Shown: positions 7,909 through 16,783, numbered from the stretch's first letter. The stretch: 47,904 nucleotides of DNA from Actinoplanes sp. TFC3 (GCF_001553785.1 NZ_LOJP01000001.1:891015-938918); one strand, 5' to 3'. The notes: generated by a model from the letters alone, not told the origin. Program-made: numbers and translations.

Positions 7909-8826
7909 ATGCAGGTCATCGTCGGAGCCGGCCCGGTCGGCACGAACGTCGCCAAGCAACTGGCCGCCGCGGGCGAGCAGGTCCGGATCATCACGCGCAG
8001 CGGCTCCGGCCCCGAGCACCCCCTCACCGAGCGGATAGCGGCCGACGCGAACGACACCAAGCGCCTGACGGAACTGACGCAAGGGGCGAGCGTGCTCTAC
8101 AACTGCGTCAACATGCCGTACACGAAATGGGCTTCGCTCTGGCCGCCCGTCTTCGCCGCAATGATTTCCGCCGCCCGCGCCAACGATGCGGTTCTGGCCA
8201 TCACCGGAAACCTTTACGGGTACGGACAACAGCCCGGCGGCCACATGAACGAGCACACGCCGCTGGCCGCCACCGGCCGCAAAGGACAACTGCGAGCAGC
8301 CATGTGGCAAAAGGCCCTGGACAGCGGAATCCGTACGACCGAAGTACGCGGTGCGGACTATCTCGGCCAAGGCGCCGACGGCATTTTCTCAGCAGTCCTG
8401 AGCCCGGCAATCGCCAAGAACGCAACCGCCTGGCTGCCCGGCGACCCGGACGCCCCGCACACCTGGACCTACGTCGGCGACATGGCCGGCGCCCTGATCC
8501 GCATCGCCGCAGCCGAGAAAGGCTGGGGCCGGGCCTGGCACGTGCCGTCCGCGCCCCCGATCAGCGTCCGTGAGCTGGCCAACCGATACGCCGCAGTGGC
8601 CGGCAAGCCGGCGGTGAAGGTGCGGCGCGTGCCCCGCTTCGCCATGCACGCGGCCGGCCTGGTCATCCCCATGGCCCGCGAACTAGCCGAAATGGACTAC
8701 CAGTTCTACGGTCCCTTCCTGATGGACGCCACCGAAACAGCCAAAACCTTCGACCTGCACCCCACCGGCCTGACCACCATCCTCCGCGAAGAAGCAGCCT
8801 CCTCGACGGCCTTGGCCAAGGACTAG
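7909..8826 (+). CDS. NAD-dependent epimerase/dehydratase (extended SDR, NmrA-like)
   Basis: A 305-aa Rossmann-fold protein. The start is the ATG at 7909 behind AAAGGAG. MQVIVGAGPVGTNVAKQL supplies the GxGxxG dinucleotide-binding turn at the extreme N-terminus. Later segments (NCVNMPYTKW, TGNLYGYG, TEVRGADYLG, HTWTYVGDMAGA, WHVPSAPPISVREL) match NAD-dependent epimerase/NAD(P)H-binding family proteins. A clear YxxxK catalytic pair is not obvious, so it may be a reductase or a redox sensor rather than a sugar epimerase. It is divergent from, and probably repressed by, the TetR protein, which suggests a small detoxification or catabolic switch. The substrate is unknown. Confidence 0.85.
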   Translation: MQVIVGAGPVGTNVAKQLAAAGEQVRIITRSGSGPEHPLTERIAADANDTKRLTELTQGASVLYNCVNMPYTKWASLWPPVFAAMISAARANDAVLAITGNLYGYGQQPGGHMNEHTPLAATGRKGQLRAAMWQKALDSGIRTTEVRGADYLGQGADGIFSAVLSPAIAKNATAWLPGDPDAPHTWTYVGDMAGALIRIAAAEKGWGRAWHVPSAPPISVRELANRYAAVAGKPAVKVRRVPRFAMHAAGLVIPMARELAEMDYQFYGPFLMDATETAKTFDLHPTGLTTILREEAASSTALAKD

Positions 8827-8833
8827 ACCCGAG

Positions 8834-10237
8834 TCATAGGAGCAGGCCGACGCCGCCGCGGCGGGGGTCGCCGGCTGCTCCTCCCGGTCCCACTGCTGTC
8901 ACGCCGCCGAAGTAATGGTCCAGCGCCGGCCACTGCTTGATCTGCCAACCAGCCGCAGCCAGCGCCGCCAGATCCTCGCGCGGATATCCCGGCTCCGCGT
9001 GCACCGTGTCGTCTACCACGTGGAAGCGTGGCCCAGCCAGCGCCGACGGGGTGTCGACACCGTCGATCAGGACCCTGACCAGCGACTCCACCAGGGCCGT
9101 GCGGATGCGGGACGCCCCGGCCGAGCCCGCCGCCATGCGCAGGTTGCCCGCCTTGTCGATGACCACGAGCGGACACATGTTTGACGACATGCGACGGCCC
9201 GGGGCCAGGTCGTCGGTGATGAGTTCGCCCTCGCCGAGCATGGAGTTGAGGTTGATGCCCAGGCCCGGCAGCCAGACGCCGGCGCCCAGACCCATGGTGG
9301 TGGTGATCACGCAGGCGTTGCCCGGGGCGTCGACAACCGAGACGTTCGTGGTGTCACCGATTTTCTGCCGGCCGCGGTCGCGCAGGGCGGCGGCCACGGC
9401 CACAGACCGCGCGGACCTGGGCATTTCGTCCAGGTTCGGGGGCAGTCCCGCGATGGTATCCACCGTGCGGTTCAAGTCATGACGAGCGCGCACCCGGTAC
9501 GGTCCCAGCCGCGCCTGATCGACAGGCGTTTCAAGCACCCGGTACGCAGCCAAGTCCCCGGGCCCCAACGCTCCACCGGCCGCCCGTACCGTCTCGACCA
9601 GCACTTTCGCATAGTCGCCGGTGTAGAACAGCGCGGGTCCCTGCTCGGCGAGCGCCGCCAGCGCCGAAGCCAGCCCGGCGTGGAACAGCCGATCACCGCC
9701 CCGCAGCAGTTGACCGTTCGGGGTGTAGCACTCGGCTCCCTCCGCGTAGGTAAGAGCGGGCGCGCAGGCTTCCAAGGTGCGCGCGTGCGCGGGCGGCAGG
9801 TCTGCACCGGTCAAGGCGAGTTCGTACGCCGGAGCAACCACCTGATCCCAGGGCAACCGTCCCCAGCGCCGGTGCACCTCGCCGCAGCCCGCGGGTACGC
9901 CCGGCACGGCCACGCTGGCACCGCCGATCGCGTATACCTGGGGTAGGCCGCCGAAAAGCACGTCCACCGCAACCATCGGCCCGGGTTGGCAGTCGCCGTC
10001 TGTTCCCGGCACCGCGACGAAGAAGTCGAGGCAGGTGACCTCGCCCGAAGCCGCGTCGAAGTAGGTGGCGAAGCCGCCGCCGCCCAGTCCGGTGTAGATG
10101 GTCTCGGCCACGCACGTCGCGAGCACAGCGGCGACCGCGGCATCGGCGGCTGTGCCCCCGGCGCGCAGGATCCGCAGACCGGCGGCGGCCGTGGCGGGGT
10201 GGCTAGCGGCGACACCGGCCGCGACCGAGTTGTCCAT
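8834..10237 (-). CDS. Gamma-glutamyltransferase family Ntn-hydrolase
   Basis: A 467-aa member of the GGT family, which cleaves or transfers gamma-glutamyl groups after autoprocessing. The start MDNSVAAGVAASHP at 10237 leads into the conserved ASHPATAAAGLRILRAGG and TGLGGGGFATYFDAASGE. The nucleophile region is GDTTNVSVVDAPG near residue 295, where the second Thr is the expected processing site and catalytic nucleophile; the residue after it is Asn where many GGTs have His. PGLGINLNSML and AAGSAGASRIRTA of the small subunit follow. The protein is shorter than E. coli GGT (about 580 aa), and I see no signal peptide, so it may be cytoplasmic. Acylase-like activity is an alternative. Confidence 0.85.
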   Translation of the reverse strand: MDNSVAAGVAASHPATAAAGLRILRAGGTAADAAVAAVLATCVAETIYTGLGGGGFATYFDAASGEVTCLDFFVAVPGTDGDCQPGPMVAVDVLFGGLPQVYAIGGASVAVPGVPAGCGEVHRRWGRLPWDQVVAPAYELALTGADLPPAHARTLEACAPALTYAEGAECYTPNGQLLRGGDRLFHAGLASALAALAEQGPALFYTGDYAKVLVETVRAAGGALGPGDLAAYRVLETPVDQARLGPYRVRARHDLNRTVDTIAGLPPNLDEMPRSARSVAVAAALRDRGRQKIGDTTNVSVVDAPGNACVITTTMGLGAGVWLPGLGINLNSMLGEGELITDDLAPGRRMSSNMCPLVVIDKAGNLRMAAGSAGASRIRTALVESLVRVLIDGVDTPSALAGPRFHVVDDTVHAEPGYPREDLAALAAAGWQIKQWPALDHYFGGVTAVGPGGAAGDPRRGGVGLLL

Positions 10238-10291
10238 TCGCCGAAGCGTAGAGCCCGCAAGCCCGCCGCGGTGGCAGGGTAGCGTGGCGAC

Positions 10292-10861
10292 GTGGCCGCA
10301 CTGCCTGGAGTTCTCGGTGATCCCATCAAGTTCGTGCTGAACTGGGGGCGCCGCTATTCGTTGTGGGTGTTCAATTTCGGGCTCGCGTGCTGCGCGATCG
10401 AGTTCATTGCGACGAGCATGAGCCGCCACGATTTCATGCGGATGGGTGTCATCCCCTTCGCGCACGGACCGCGGCAAGCGGACCTCATGGTGGTTTCCGG
10501 CACGGTCACGGACAAAATGGCCCCGGCGATCAAGCGGCTGTACGACCAGATGCCCGAGCCGAAGTACGTCATCTCGTTCGGCTCCTGCTCCAACTGCGGC
10601 GGGCCCTACTGGGATTCGTACTCGGTGACCAAGGGCGTCGACCAGCTCATCCCGGTCGACGTGTACGTGCCCGGCTGCCCGCCCCGCCCGGAGGCTTTGC
10701 TGCACGGCATCCTGCAGTTGCAGGAGAAGATCGCCCGCGAGCAGTCCGGCCCGGGCGGCGTGTCCCGCCCCGACCCGCTGATCCCCGGCCCTCCGGACGC
10801 CAGCGTCACCCCGCGCAGCGCCGCCTCGCTGACCGCCCCGGTGGTCAGGCCGCCGGCGTAA
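10292..10861 (+). CDS. nuoB: NADH-quinone oxidoreductase subunit B (second copy, NuoB-like)
   Basis: A 189-aa subunit that would hold the terminal N2 [4Fe-4S] cluster passing electrons to quinone. The cluster cysteines are visible: the tandem pair in [11 protein letters not shown], one in [10 protein letters not shown] and one in [17 protein letters not shown]. The start is the GTG at 10292. A Pro/Ala-rich tail of about 40 residues follows the domain. It is cut off from the other nuo genes by DUF2252 and a sigma-factor pair and has no nuoA before it or nuoD after it. It is probably part of a partial second complex I that borrows subunits or uses another electron donor. Confidence 0.92.
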   Translation: MAALPGVLGDPIKFVLNWGRRYSLWVFNFGLACCAIEFIATSMSRHDFMRMGVIPFAHGPRQADLMVVSGTVTDKMAPAIKRLYDQMPEPKYVISFGSCSNCGGPYWDSYSVTKGVDQLIPVDVYVPGCPPRPEALLHGILQLQEKIAREQSGPGGVSRPDPLIPGPPDASVTPRSAASLTAPVVRPPA

Positions 10862-10910
10862 GAAAGAGCTGTGGCATACAGCTATGGCGTCGCCGGTCTA
10901 CCCTGCGAGC

Positions 10911-12215
10911 ATGGCTGACCAAACGCGGGCGGACTTCATCATCGACGTGCTGAGCAGGGAATTCGGCGAGCTGATGGCCGTCGATCCAACGGCTTTCCGG
11001 CGCAAGTTCCGCAAGATGGCGGCCACCCCGTTCGCGTTCTACCGGGGCAGCGCGTCGCTGTTCTACGCCGACCTGACCGGTGCCTACCGCGACGACCGCT
11101 TCCTCACCGACCGGACCAGCCGGGTGTGGATCCACGGCGATCTACATGCGGAAAATTTCGGTACGTACATGAACTCCTCCGGTCAGCTGGTCTTCAACGT
11201 CAACGACTTCGACGAGGCGTACGTCGGGCCCTTCAGCTGGGACCTCAAGCGCTTCAGCGCCAGCCTCGCGCTGATCGGGTACGGCAAGGCGCTCTCCGAC
11301 GACGCCATCACCGCCCTGGTCACCACGTTCGCGCAGGCGTACCTGACCGAGCTGCGGGCGATCGCCAAGGGCGGCGACGACGCGATCGGCTCGATCACCT
11401 TGGACAACGCCGACGGGGTGCTGCGCCGGGTGCTGCAGGAGGCGCGCCTCAACACCCGCGTCGACCTGCTGGCCGGGCAGACCACGGTCGACGACTACGA
11501 GCGCCGCTTCTCGCTCGGCGACGGCGTCTACGAGGTCGACGAGGACACCGCGAAGCTGGTCACCGCCGCGTTCCAGGACTACCTGCAGACCCTGCCGTCG
11601 CAGGGTGAGGGCGCGCACACCGGGATCAAGGACATCAAGCTGCGCAAGGGCGTGGGCATCGGCTCGGCCGGGCTGCCCTCGTACAACCTGCTGCTCGAGG
11701 GGCACACCCAGGCGCTCGAAAACGACGTGATCATCTACATGAAGCAGGCCCAGGTCCCGGCGGTCGCCCGATGGGTCGATGACGAGCAGGTCAAGGGCTA
11801 CTTCAAGCACCAGGGACACCGTACGGCCGAATCGCAGCGGGCACTGCAGGCGCACGCGGACCCCTGGCTCGGGTACACCGAACTCAACGGCGTCGGGCAA
11901 CTGGTCGCGGAGGTTTCTCCGTACGCGAATGATCTGGACTGGTCCGATGTCAACGAACCCGAGGAATTGAGCGGCGTGGTCGCCGACCTGGGTCGCGCGG
12001 TGGCCCGCATGCACTCGGTGGCCGACGACGAATCCAGCCACGACCTGGTCGACTTCTCCACCGAGGAGGCCATCGTGGCCGAGGTCGACAAGGACGAACC
12101 CGGCTTCGTCGCGCTGCTGGTGGACTTCGCACACCGCTACGGCGATCAGGCGCGCGAGGACCACCAGGACTTCGTCGACGTCTTCCGCAACGGCCGCCTG
12201 CCCGGCCTGGAATGA
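10911..12215 (+). CDS. DUF2252 family protein (kinase-like fold)
   Basis: A 434-aa DUF2252 protein. RRKFRKMAATPFAFYRGSA opens the domain, and WIHGDLHAENFGTY near residue 78 followed by FNVNDFDEAYVGPFSWDLK resembles the catalytic HGDLHxxN and metal-binding DFD loops of aminoglycoside/choline-kinase-like enzymes. A later segment has ARWVDDEQVKGYFKHQGHRT. The ATG at 10911 is preferred over one 27 nt upstream. The function is not established for the family; phosphotransfer to a small molecule is an inference from the motifs. It lies between nuoB and the convergent sigma-factor operon and has no obvious tie to complex I. Confidence 0.8.
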   Translation: MADQTRADFIIDVLSREFGELMAVDPTAFRRKFRKMAATPFAFYRGSASLFYADLTGAYRDDRFLTDRTSRVWIHGDLHAENFGTYMNSSGQLVFNVNDFDEAYVGPFSWDLKRFSASLALIGYGKALSDDAITALVTTFAQAYLTELRAIAKGGDDAIGSITLDNADGVLRRVLQEARLNTRVDLLAGQTTVDDYERRFSLGDGVYEVDEDTAKLVTAAFQDYLQTLPSQGEGAHTGIKDIKLRKGVGIGSAGLPSYNLLLEGHTQALENDVIIYMKQAQVPAVARWVDDEQVKGYFKHQGHRTAESQRALQAHADPWLGYTELNGVGQLVAEVSPYANDLDWSDVNEPEELSGVVADLGRAVARMHSVADDESSHDLVDFSTEEAIVAEVDKDEPGFVALLVDFAHRYGDQAREDHQDFVDVFRNGRLPGLE

Positions 12216-12219
12216 GCCG

Positions 12220-13191
12220 TCACTGCGGCAGCAGGACGAAGGCGAGGCCGGCTTGGTTGCGTGCGCCCTCATCGGGGTTCACGGTCACCACATAGCCGGC
12301 GTCCGCCGGGATCACAACCGTGACCAGCGTGTCGTACGTCTGCGGATCCTCGTCCAGGCAGTCCACCGCCTCGTCGGCCAGCGTCGCACCGATGACCTCG
12401 GGCTTGCCGTCCGTGGTGCGCAGCTCCTCCATCTTGAAGTTGACCAGCCCGGGTCCGGCGCAGGCCAGCCGCAGCGAATACTCGCCCGCCTCGGCCGAGG
12501 TGACCATGGTCTGGCTGCCGTTCTCGGTGGTCAGCTGCTGCGGGTTCAACGACGTGCTCACCCCGAGCAGGTCGGCCGCCCGCTGCGCGTTGAACTGCGA
12601 CTCCTGGCTGGGCAGCGGGGAGTTGTTGACGTCCTCGTTCGTCATCAGCGCCACCGCGTACGCCGCATTGCCGCGGGCCTGCTCGTCGCCCGCCACCGTC
12701 ACGGCGACCAGGCCGTCCTCCTGCAGCCGGAACAGCATCGTCGCCGGGCTCGGGTCGGTGGCGCACGACACCACCTGCCCGCCGAGGTCCTGGGTCGAGG
12801 AGTCGGTGCGGCGCAGGGCCACCCGTACGGTCAGCACCCCCGAACCGGCGCAAGCCACCGCTAGCATGTAACTGCCGGCCGGCACATCACGGAAGCCGAC
12901 CGGTACGGCATCGGCAACGAGCCCGCCGGCTTTGCGGTCGCCCAGGTTCGCCACGGCCTGCATGGCGTTCGTCTCGTTGCTGGCGGCCGGGATCAGCTCG
13001 GGCATGCGGCGATCGAGTCCGATGACGGCTGTCCCGCCTGCCACTGTCAACAGGGCGGTCGCTGCGACAACCCGCTTGGTTGTGCGCCGGCGTCGTACCG
13101 TGTTCCGGGCGGCGTCGACGCCCGCAGGCCGCACCCGCGGCAGGGTCCCGGTACGCAGCTCAGCGAAGAGCTCCTCGAGCTGATCAGGCAT
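12220..13191 (-). CDS. Membrane-anchored protein co-encoded with an ECF sigma factor
   Basis: A 323-aa protein with a short cytoplasmic N-terminus (about residues 1-40, ending in RRRRTTKR), one membrane segment at about 41-60 and a long extracytoplasmic part. The outer part has two related halves, each holding a GSYMLAVACAG- or GEYSLRLACAG-like strand and a spaced cysteine. Its start overlaps the sigma gene stop by 8 nt, so the two are translationally coupled. This arrangement suggests an anti-sigma or signal-sensing role, but the cytoplasmic part is short and I recognise no zinc anti-sigma (ZAS) motif. The ligand is unknown. Confidence 0.7.
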   Translation of the reverse strand: MPDQLEELFAELRTGTLPRVRPAGVDAARNTVRRRRTTKRVVAATALLTVAGGTAVIGLDRRMPELIPAASNETNAMQAVANLGDRKAGGLVADAVPVGFRDVPAGSYMLAVACAGSGVLTVRVALRRTDSSTQDLGGQVVSCATDPSPATMLFRLQEDGLVAVTVAGDEQARGNAAYAVALMTNEDVNNSPLPSQESQFNAQRAADLLGVSTSLNPQQLTTENGSQTMVTSAEAGEYSLRLACAGPGLVNFKMEELRTTDGKPEVIGATLADEAVDCLDEDPQTYDTLVTVVIPADAGYVVTVNPDEGARNQAGLAFVLLPQ

Positions 13192-13732
13192 TTCGCACCT
13201 CCTCGGTGATCTGGGCGGCCAGCGCGGTCCGGGCCCGGTGCAGCCACGACTTGACCGTGCCCTCCGCGACGTTCTCCCGCTCGGCGATCTCGGCGATCGT
13301 CATGTCGGCCAGGTAGCGCAGCACCATCGCGCGCCGCTGCTGCGCCGGCAGCGTCGACAGCGCCGCCACCAGCGCGACGCGTTCGGGGTTCGGCCCGTCG
13401 ACGTGGTCCTCGCTGGGTCGCTGTTTGCGCAGGAAGTTCAGGGCTGTCCGGGTACGCCGCCACTTGCTGACGGCCAAATTCCAGGCCACCCGGCGGATCC
13501 AGGCAACCGGGTCGTCGTACGCCGAGACGCTGCGCCACCGCGCCAGGGCACGGCAGAACGCCTCTTGGACCACGTCCTGCGCCTCCTGCCGATCGCCGAA
13601 GTACGCGTAGAGCTGCACCGTCAGATCGGCGTAATGCGCGGCGTACAACTCGTCGAACGACACGGCGGTGAGGGCAGGCACGGCGGTCAGCGGCTCCGAT
13701 GTGATGGCTATCGCCTCCGATGTCACGCCCAC
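13184..13732 (-). CDS. SigE-family ECF RNA polymerase sigma factor
   Basis: A 182-aa sigma-70 protein lacking regions 1 and 3. Region 2 spans about residues 25-95, from FDELYAAHYADLTVQLYAYF through DAQDVVQEAF-like QEAQDVVQEAF to WIRRVAWNLAVSKWRR. Region 4 is at about 125-175: LPAQQRRAMVLRYLADMT, then IAEIAERENVAEGTVKSWLHRAR. The N-terminal 22 residues are poorly conserved-looking, so a later start is possible. It is the first gene of a two-gene operon with the membrane protein, inserted on the opposite strand between nuoB and nuoC. No cognate promoter sequence could be assigned. Confidence 0.92.
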   Translation of the reverse strand: MGVTSEAIAITSEPLTAVPALTAVSFDELYAAHYADLTVQLYAYFGDRQEAQDVVQEAFCRALARWRSVSAYDDPVAWIRRVAWNLAVSKWRRTRTALNFLRKQRPSEDHVDGPNPERVALVAALSTLPAQQRRAMVLRYLADMTIAEIAERENVAEGTVKSWLHRARTALAAQITEEVRNA

Positions 13733-13804
13733 TACACGCCCCGGTTATCCACAGGGTTGCGCCGCGTCGGTCACTGAAATTCGGACTGACCTTAGGATGA
13801 CGCC

Positions 13805-14875
13805 ATGACGCCCGAAGAGGTCGGCGAGCGGATGGTCGCGCTGCTGACAGCCGACGATGCCGACGCCTCCGTCGACCCCGCCACGATCACCGCGAGCACC
13901 TCGGGCGGCGGCCCCGGCCACGAACGCGCGGTGGTGGACGTCCCGCAAGCCCTCTGGTGGGCGGCCATCGGCGCGGCCCGCGACCCGGGCGCCCTCGGCT
14001 GCGACTACTTCGACTGGCTGTCAGCGGTCGACGAATTGACCGACGGCTTCACCGTGATTGCCCACCTCTGGTCGACCCGCCGCAAGCACGGCCTGCTCAT
14101 CCGAGCCCGGGTGCCCCGCGACAACGCCGTGGTCGAATCCGTGATCGACCTCTTCCCGGGCGCGGCCTGGCACGAGCGCGAAACCCACGAGATGTTCGGC
14201 ATCGGCTTCGAACGCCACCCCGGCCTGCAGCCGCTGCTGCTGCCGCCGGGCTTCGAGGGCCACCCGCTGCGCAAGGACTTCGTGCTGGCCTCCCGGGTGG
14301 CCAAGGCCTGGCCGGGAGCCAAGGAACCGGGGGAGTCGGAGGCGGGCACGGCCAAGCGCGCACCGATGCGACCGCCGGGCGTGCCGGACCCGAACGAGTG
14401 GGGACCGCTGAAGGGCAAGGTACCGCCACCGGAAACGCCCGCCCGCCGCGCGCCCGGGGATCGTCCCGCCCGGCCGGCGGCAGGGGACCGTCCTGCTCGT
14501 CCTGCTGGGGATCGGCCGGCTCGGCCTGCGGGGTCTCGTCCTGCAGGGGATCGGCCGGCTCGGCCTGCGGCGGGGGATCGGGCTGTGGGCGACATCGCGT
14601 CGCGGGCTACGCCGGGCGCCCCGGGCGACCCAAAGGCGGAGACCCCGGCCGATCTGGGCGCCAACCCTGAGCAGCCGCACCCGGCGACGGTCGAACGCTT
14701 CACCGCCGAGAACCCCGCCGCAGCCGAACGCCCGGTAGCCAACGAAGGCCCGCCCATCACCACCCCGCCGCCTTCTGCCGCGCCGCCGCCTGCCGCCGGG
14801 GGGCCTGCCGCCGACGCGCCGGCTGATGTGCCGCCTGCTTCGACCACGCCGGACGGCGACGAGGGAGATTCCTGA
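13805..14875 (+). CDS. nuoC: NADH-quinone oxidoreductase subunit C with long low-complexity tail
   Basis: The first 170 or so residues form the 30-kDa subunit domain: LGCDYFDWLSAVDEL, then AWHERETHEMFGIGFERHPG and PPGFEGHPLRKDF. After this the 356-aa protein has about 180 residues of Pro/Ala/Arg-rich sequence. The tail includes six imperfect GDRPARPA repeats at about residues 218-262 and then an acidic/proline-rich end. Ordinary NuoC proteins are about 200-250 aa, so the tail is unusual. The ATG at 13805 is preceded by AGGA. Its TGA overlaps the nuoH ATG by one base, so the two genes are coupled. Confidence 0.9.
   Translation: MTPEEVGERMVALLTADDADASVDPATITASTSGGGPGHERAVVDVPQALWWAAIGAARDPGALGCDYFDWLSAVDELTDGFTVIAHLWSTRRKHGLLIRARVPRDNAVVESVIDLFPGAAWHERETHEMFGIGFERHPGLQPLLLPPGFEGHPLRKDFVLASRVAKAWPGAKEPGESEAGTAKRAPMRPPGVPDPNEWGPLKGKVPPPETPARRAPGDRPARPAAGDRPARPAGDRPARPAGSRPAGDRPARPAAGDRAVGDIASRATPGAPGDPKAETPADLGANPEQPHPATVERFTAENPAAAERPVANEGPPITTPPPSAAPPPAAGGPAADAPADVPPASTTPDGDEGDS
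14457..14591 (+). repeat. Tandem repeats coding for GDRPARPA units in NuoC
   Basis: Imperfect in-frame repeats of about 24-27 bp within nuoC encode six GDRPARPA-like units, some shortened or changed to GSRPA. Near-identical copies of GGGGATCGGCCGGCTCGGCC occur, so length variation by slippage is expected. Confidence 0.8.
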
Positions 14876-15834
14876 TGCCGCTCTGGCTCGACCTGCTCAT
14901 CAGGGTCGTCGGTGTGCTGATCGGCTTCCTGGTGCTGCCGCTGATCATCGGCCAGGCCGAGCACAAGGTCATGGCTCATATGCAGGGCCGGTTGGGTCCC
15001 ATGTACGCGGGCGCGTTCCACGGGTGGGCCCAGTTGGTCGCCGACGGGGTCAAGTTTGTGCAGAAGGAGGACATCACCCCGCGCGACGCTGACCGCACCG
15101 TGTTCCAGTTGGCCCCGATTGTGGCGCTTTTCCCGTACCTTGTGGTGATCCTGGCAATTCCGCTGGGACCCGGCGGGTTGGTCGCGCAGAGCCTGGACAT
15201 CGGTCTGTTCTTTGTGCTGGCCGTGCTCGGTGTCGGGGTGCTCGCTGTGCTGATGTCCGCGTGGGCCTCGGCCAACAAGTACAGCTTGCTCGGTGGTCTG
15301 CGGGGGGCCGCCCAACTGCTCGGCTACGAACTGCCGCTCGTGCTCTCCGCGGCCAGCGTCGCCATGGCGGCCGGAACGCTCAGCCTGCCCGGCATCGTCG
15401 AGGCGTGGAACCCCTGGTGGCTGCTGTGGCAGGCGCCCGCCGCCCTCGTGTTCTTCCTGTCCGGGCTCGCGGAAATCCGCCGCCCTCCGTTCGACATGCC
15501 GATCGCCGACTCCGAGCTGGTGTTCGGTTACATGACCGAATACACCGGCCTGCGCTTCGCGTTCTTCCTGCTCGCCGAGTATGTGGGCATCGTGGTGATC
15601 GCCGGGCTGACCACAGTTCTCTTCCTGGGAGGATGGCACGGACCGGCGGCGGAGCACCTCGGCTGGCTGTGGACGATCCTCAAGGTCTTCGCCGTGTCGT
15701 TCGTGATCATCTGGTTCCGTGTGACCTACCCACGACTGCGCGAGGACCAGTTGCAACGGCTGTGCTGGCTGATCCTGGTACCGGTCGCATTGGGGCAGCT
15801 CATCCTTACTGCAGCGATCAAAGTCGCCCTCTAG
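14875..15834 (+). CDS. nuoH: NADH-quinone oxidoreductase subunit H
   Basis: A 319-aa membrane subunit with about eight transmembrane helices that forms the quinone-site side of the membrane arm. Conserved features are GQAEHKVMAHMQGRLGP (family E/ERK..A..Q.R.GP loop), QLVADGVKFVQKEDITP, LGGLRGAAQLLGYELPL and AEIRRPPFDMPIADSELV, followed by GYMTEYTGLRFAFF. The start is the ATG at 14875, overlapping the nuoC stop, with GAGGGAGA upstream. It is followed not by nuoI but by a relic and two unrelated genes. Confidence 0.95.
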   Translation: MPLWLDLLIRVVGVLIGFLVLPLIIGQAEHKVMAHMQGRLGPMYAGAFHGWAQLVADGVKFVQKEDITPRDADRTVFQLAPIVALFPYLVVILAIPLGPGGLVAQSLDIGLFFVLAVLGVGVLAVLMSAWASANKYSLLGGLRGAAQLLGYELPLVLSAASVAMAAGTLSLPGIVEAWNPWWLLWQAPAALVFFLSGLAEIRRPPFDMPIADSELVFGYMTEYTGLRFAFFLLAEYVGIVVIAGLTTVLFLGGWHGPAAEHLGWLWTILKVFAVSFVIIWFRVTYPRLREDQLQRLCWLILVPVALGQLILTAAIKVAL

Positions 15835-15902
15835 GCGGCCCTCGCGCCTCGTCACGCGCGACGGCTGTCCCGGGGTATCGGCCGCGGTCGAGAGATGCGA
15901 TG

Positions 15903-16253
15903 GACGCCCCCGCAAGCTGACCGCCGGTGTCGCTCAACTGGGCGCCGGCAGACCCGTGCCGGTTGACGGGCAGATACGCATCGGCAGCAACACCAAGACG
16001 TTCACGGCCATTTCGAGCCGCGCGAGCTGCTGGACCGGGCACTCGCCCATCCGGCCGTGTTCGCGCCGGGAACGAGCTGGTCGTACAGCAACACCAACTA
16101 CATCGTCGCCGGCCTTCTGTGCAGAAGGTGACCGGCCGCTCGATCATCGAGCGGGTGATTCGGCGGCAGACGTACTCCTGCCGGTCGGTGAACAGGTCAC
16201 CGGCGAACGCCACCCGCGTGCTGCACGCGGTCGACACCGCGCTCTGTTCGTAA
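15903..16253 (+). pseudogene. Serine beta-lactamase/DD-peptidase relic
   Basis: Pieces of a class C beta-lactamase-like or D-Ala-D-Ala carboxypeptidase gene survive in different frames. From 15917 one frame encodes LTAGVAQLGAGRPVPVDG and IGSNTKTFTA, which holds the SxxK nucleophile motif. From 16012 another frame encodes FEPRELLDRALAHP and SWSYSNTNYIVAGL, which holds the YxN motif. A third frame then gives QKVTGRSIIERVIRR. The segment between the motifs is much shorter than in intact enzymes, and no KTG box or C-terminus is left. It is clearly decayed through several frameshifts and deletions. Confidence 0.8.
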
Positions 16254-16372
16254 CTTCCGGACGGGGGTGTGGCCGGGCGCAGTTGCGGTGCGCCCGGCCC
16301 CCTTCTATCCGCTCACTTCAACGTGGATCAATGCGGCCGACCCGGACCCGTGATCAGGACCCGGCTCGCCGA

Positions 16373-16783
16373 TCAGGTGAGCAGGGTGACCGAGTAGTCC
16401 AACGTCGTACCGCTGGCCGTGTAGGTAGCCGTCTGCCCGTTCGTGCAGTACGACACAAAGACGTTGCCGAGCTCGTCGTTACCCGCCGTAGCGTGCACCA
16501 GCGGTCGCACATCCGAGCCCTCGGGCAGCGCGGTCGACGTGAGGTCGATCAGCCGCCACTGGTTGACCGGGTACGTGTCGGTCGCCGCCGACAACGCCCC
16601 CTCACGCGTGGTGATCTGGAAGTTCAGCGTGAACCCGCCGTTGTTGACCACGGCGATCTTCTGCACACACGGCACAGCCTGAGCGGCAGCGGGCTGGGCG
16701 GTAACCCCCAGCAGCCCAGCGGCCCCAGCAACGGCCATCGCGGCCGTGATGACGGTGCGTGCGCGGTTCTTGGTGACGGTCAT
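16373..16783 (-). CDS. Small secreted protein of unknown function
   Basis: A 136-aa protein with a Sec signal peptide: basic MTVTKNRAR, a hydrophobic stretch TVITAAMAVAGAAGLLGV, then AQPAAAQA with a likely AxA cleavage near residue 35. The mature part (about 100 aa) is rich in Thr/Gly/Asn beta-prone sequence and has two cysteines (VPCVQK and VSYCTNG) that could form one disulfide. The start at 16783 has TGGAGGG upstream. I recognise no family with certainty. It lies in the interruption between nuoH and nuoI, with an AT-rich upstream region unlike its surroundings. Confidence 0.75.
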   Translation of the reverse strand: MTVTKNRARTVITAAMAVAGAAGLLGVTAQPAAAQAVPCVQKIAVVNNGGFTLNFQITTREGALSAATDTYPVNQWRLIDLTSTALPEGSDVRPLVHATAGNDELGNVFVSYCTNGQTATYTASGTTLDYSVTLLT

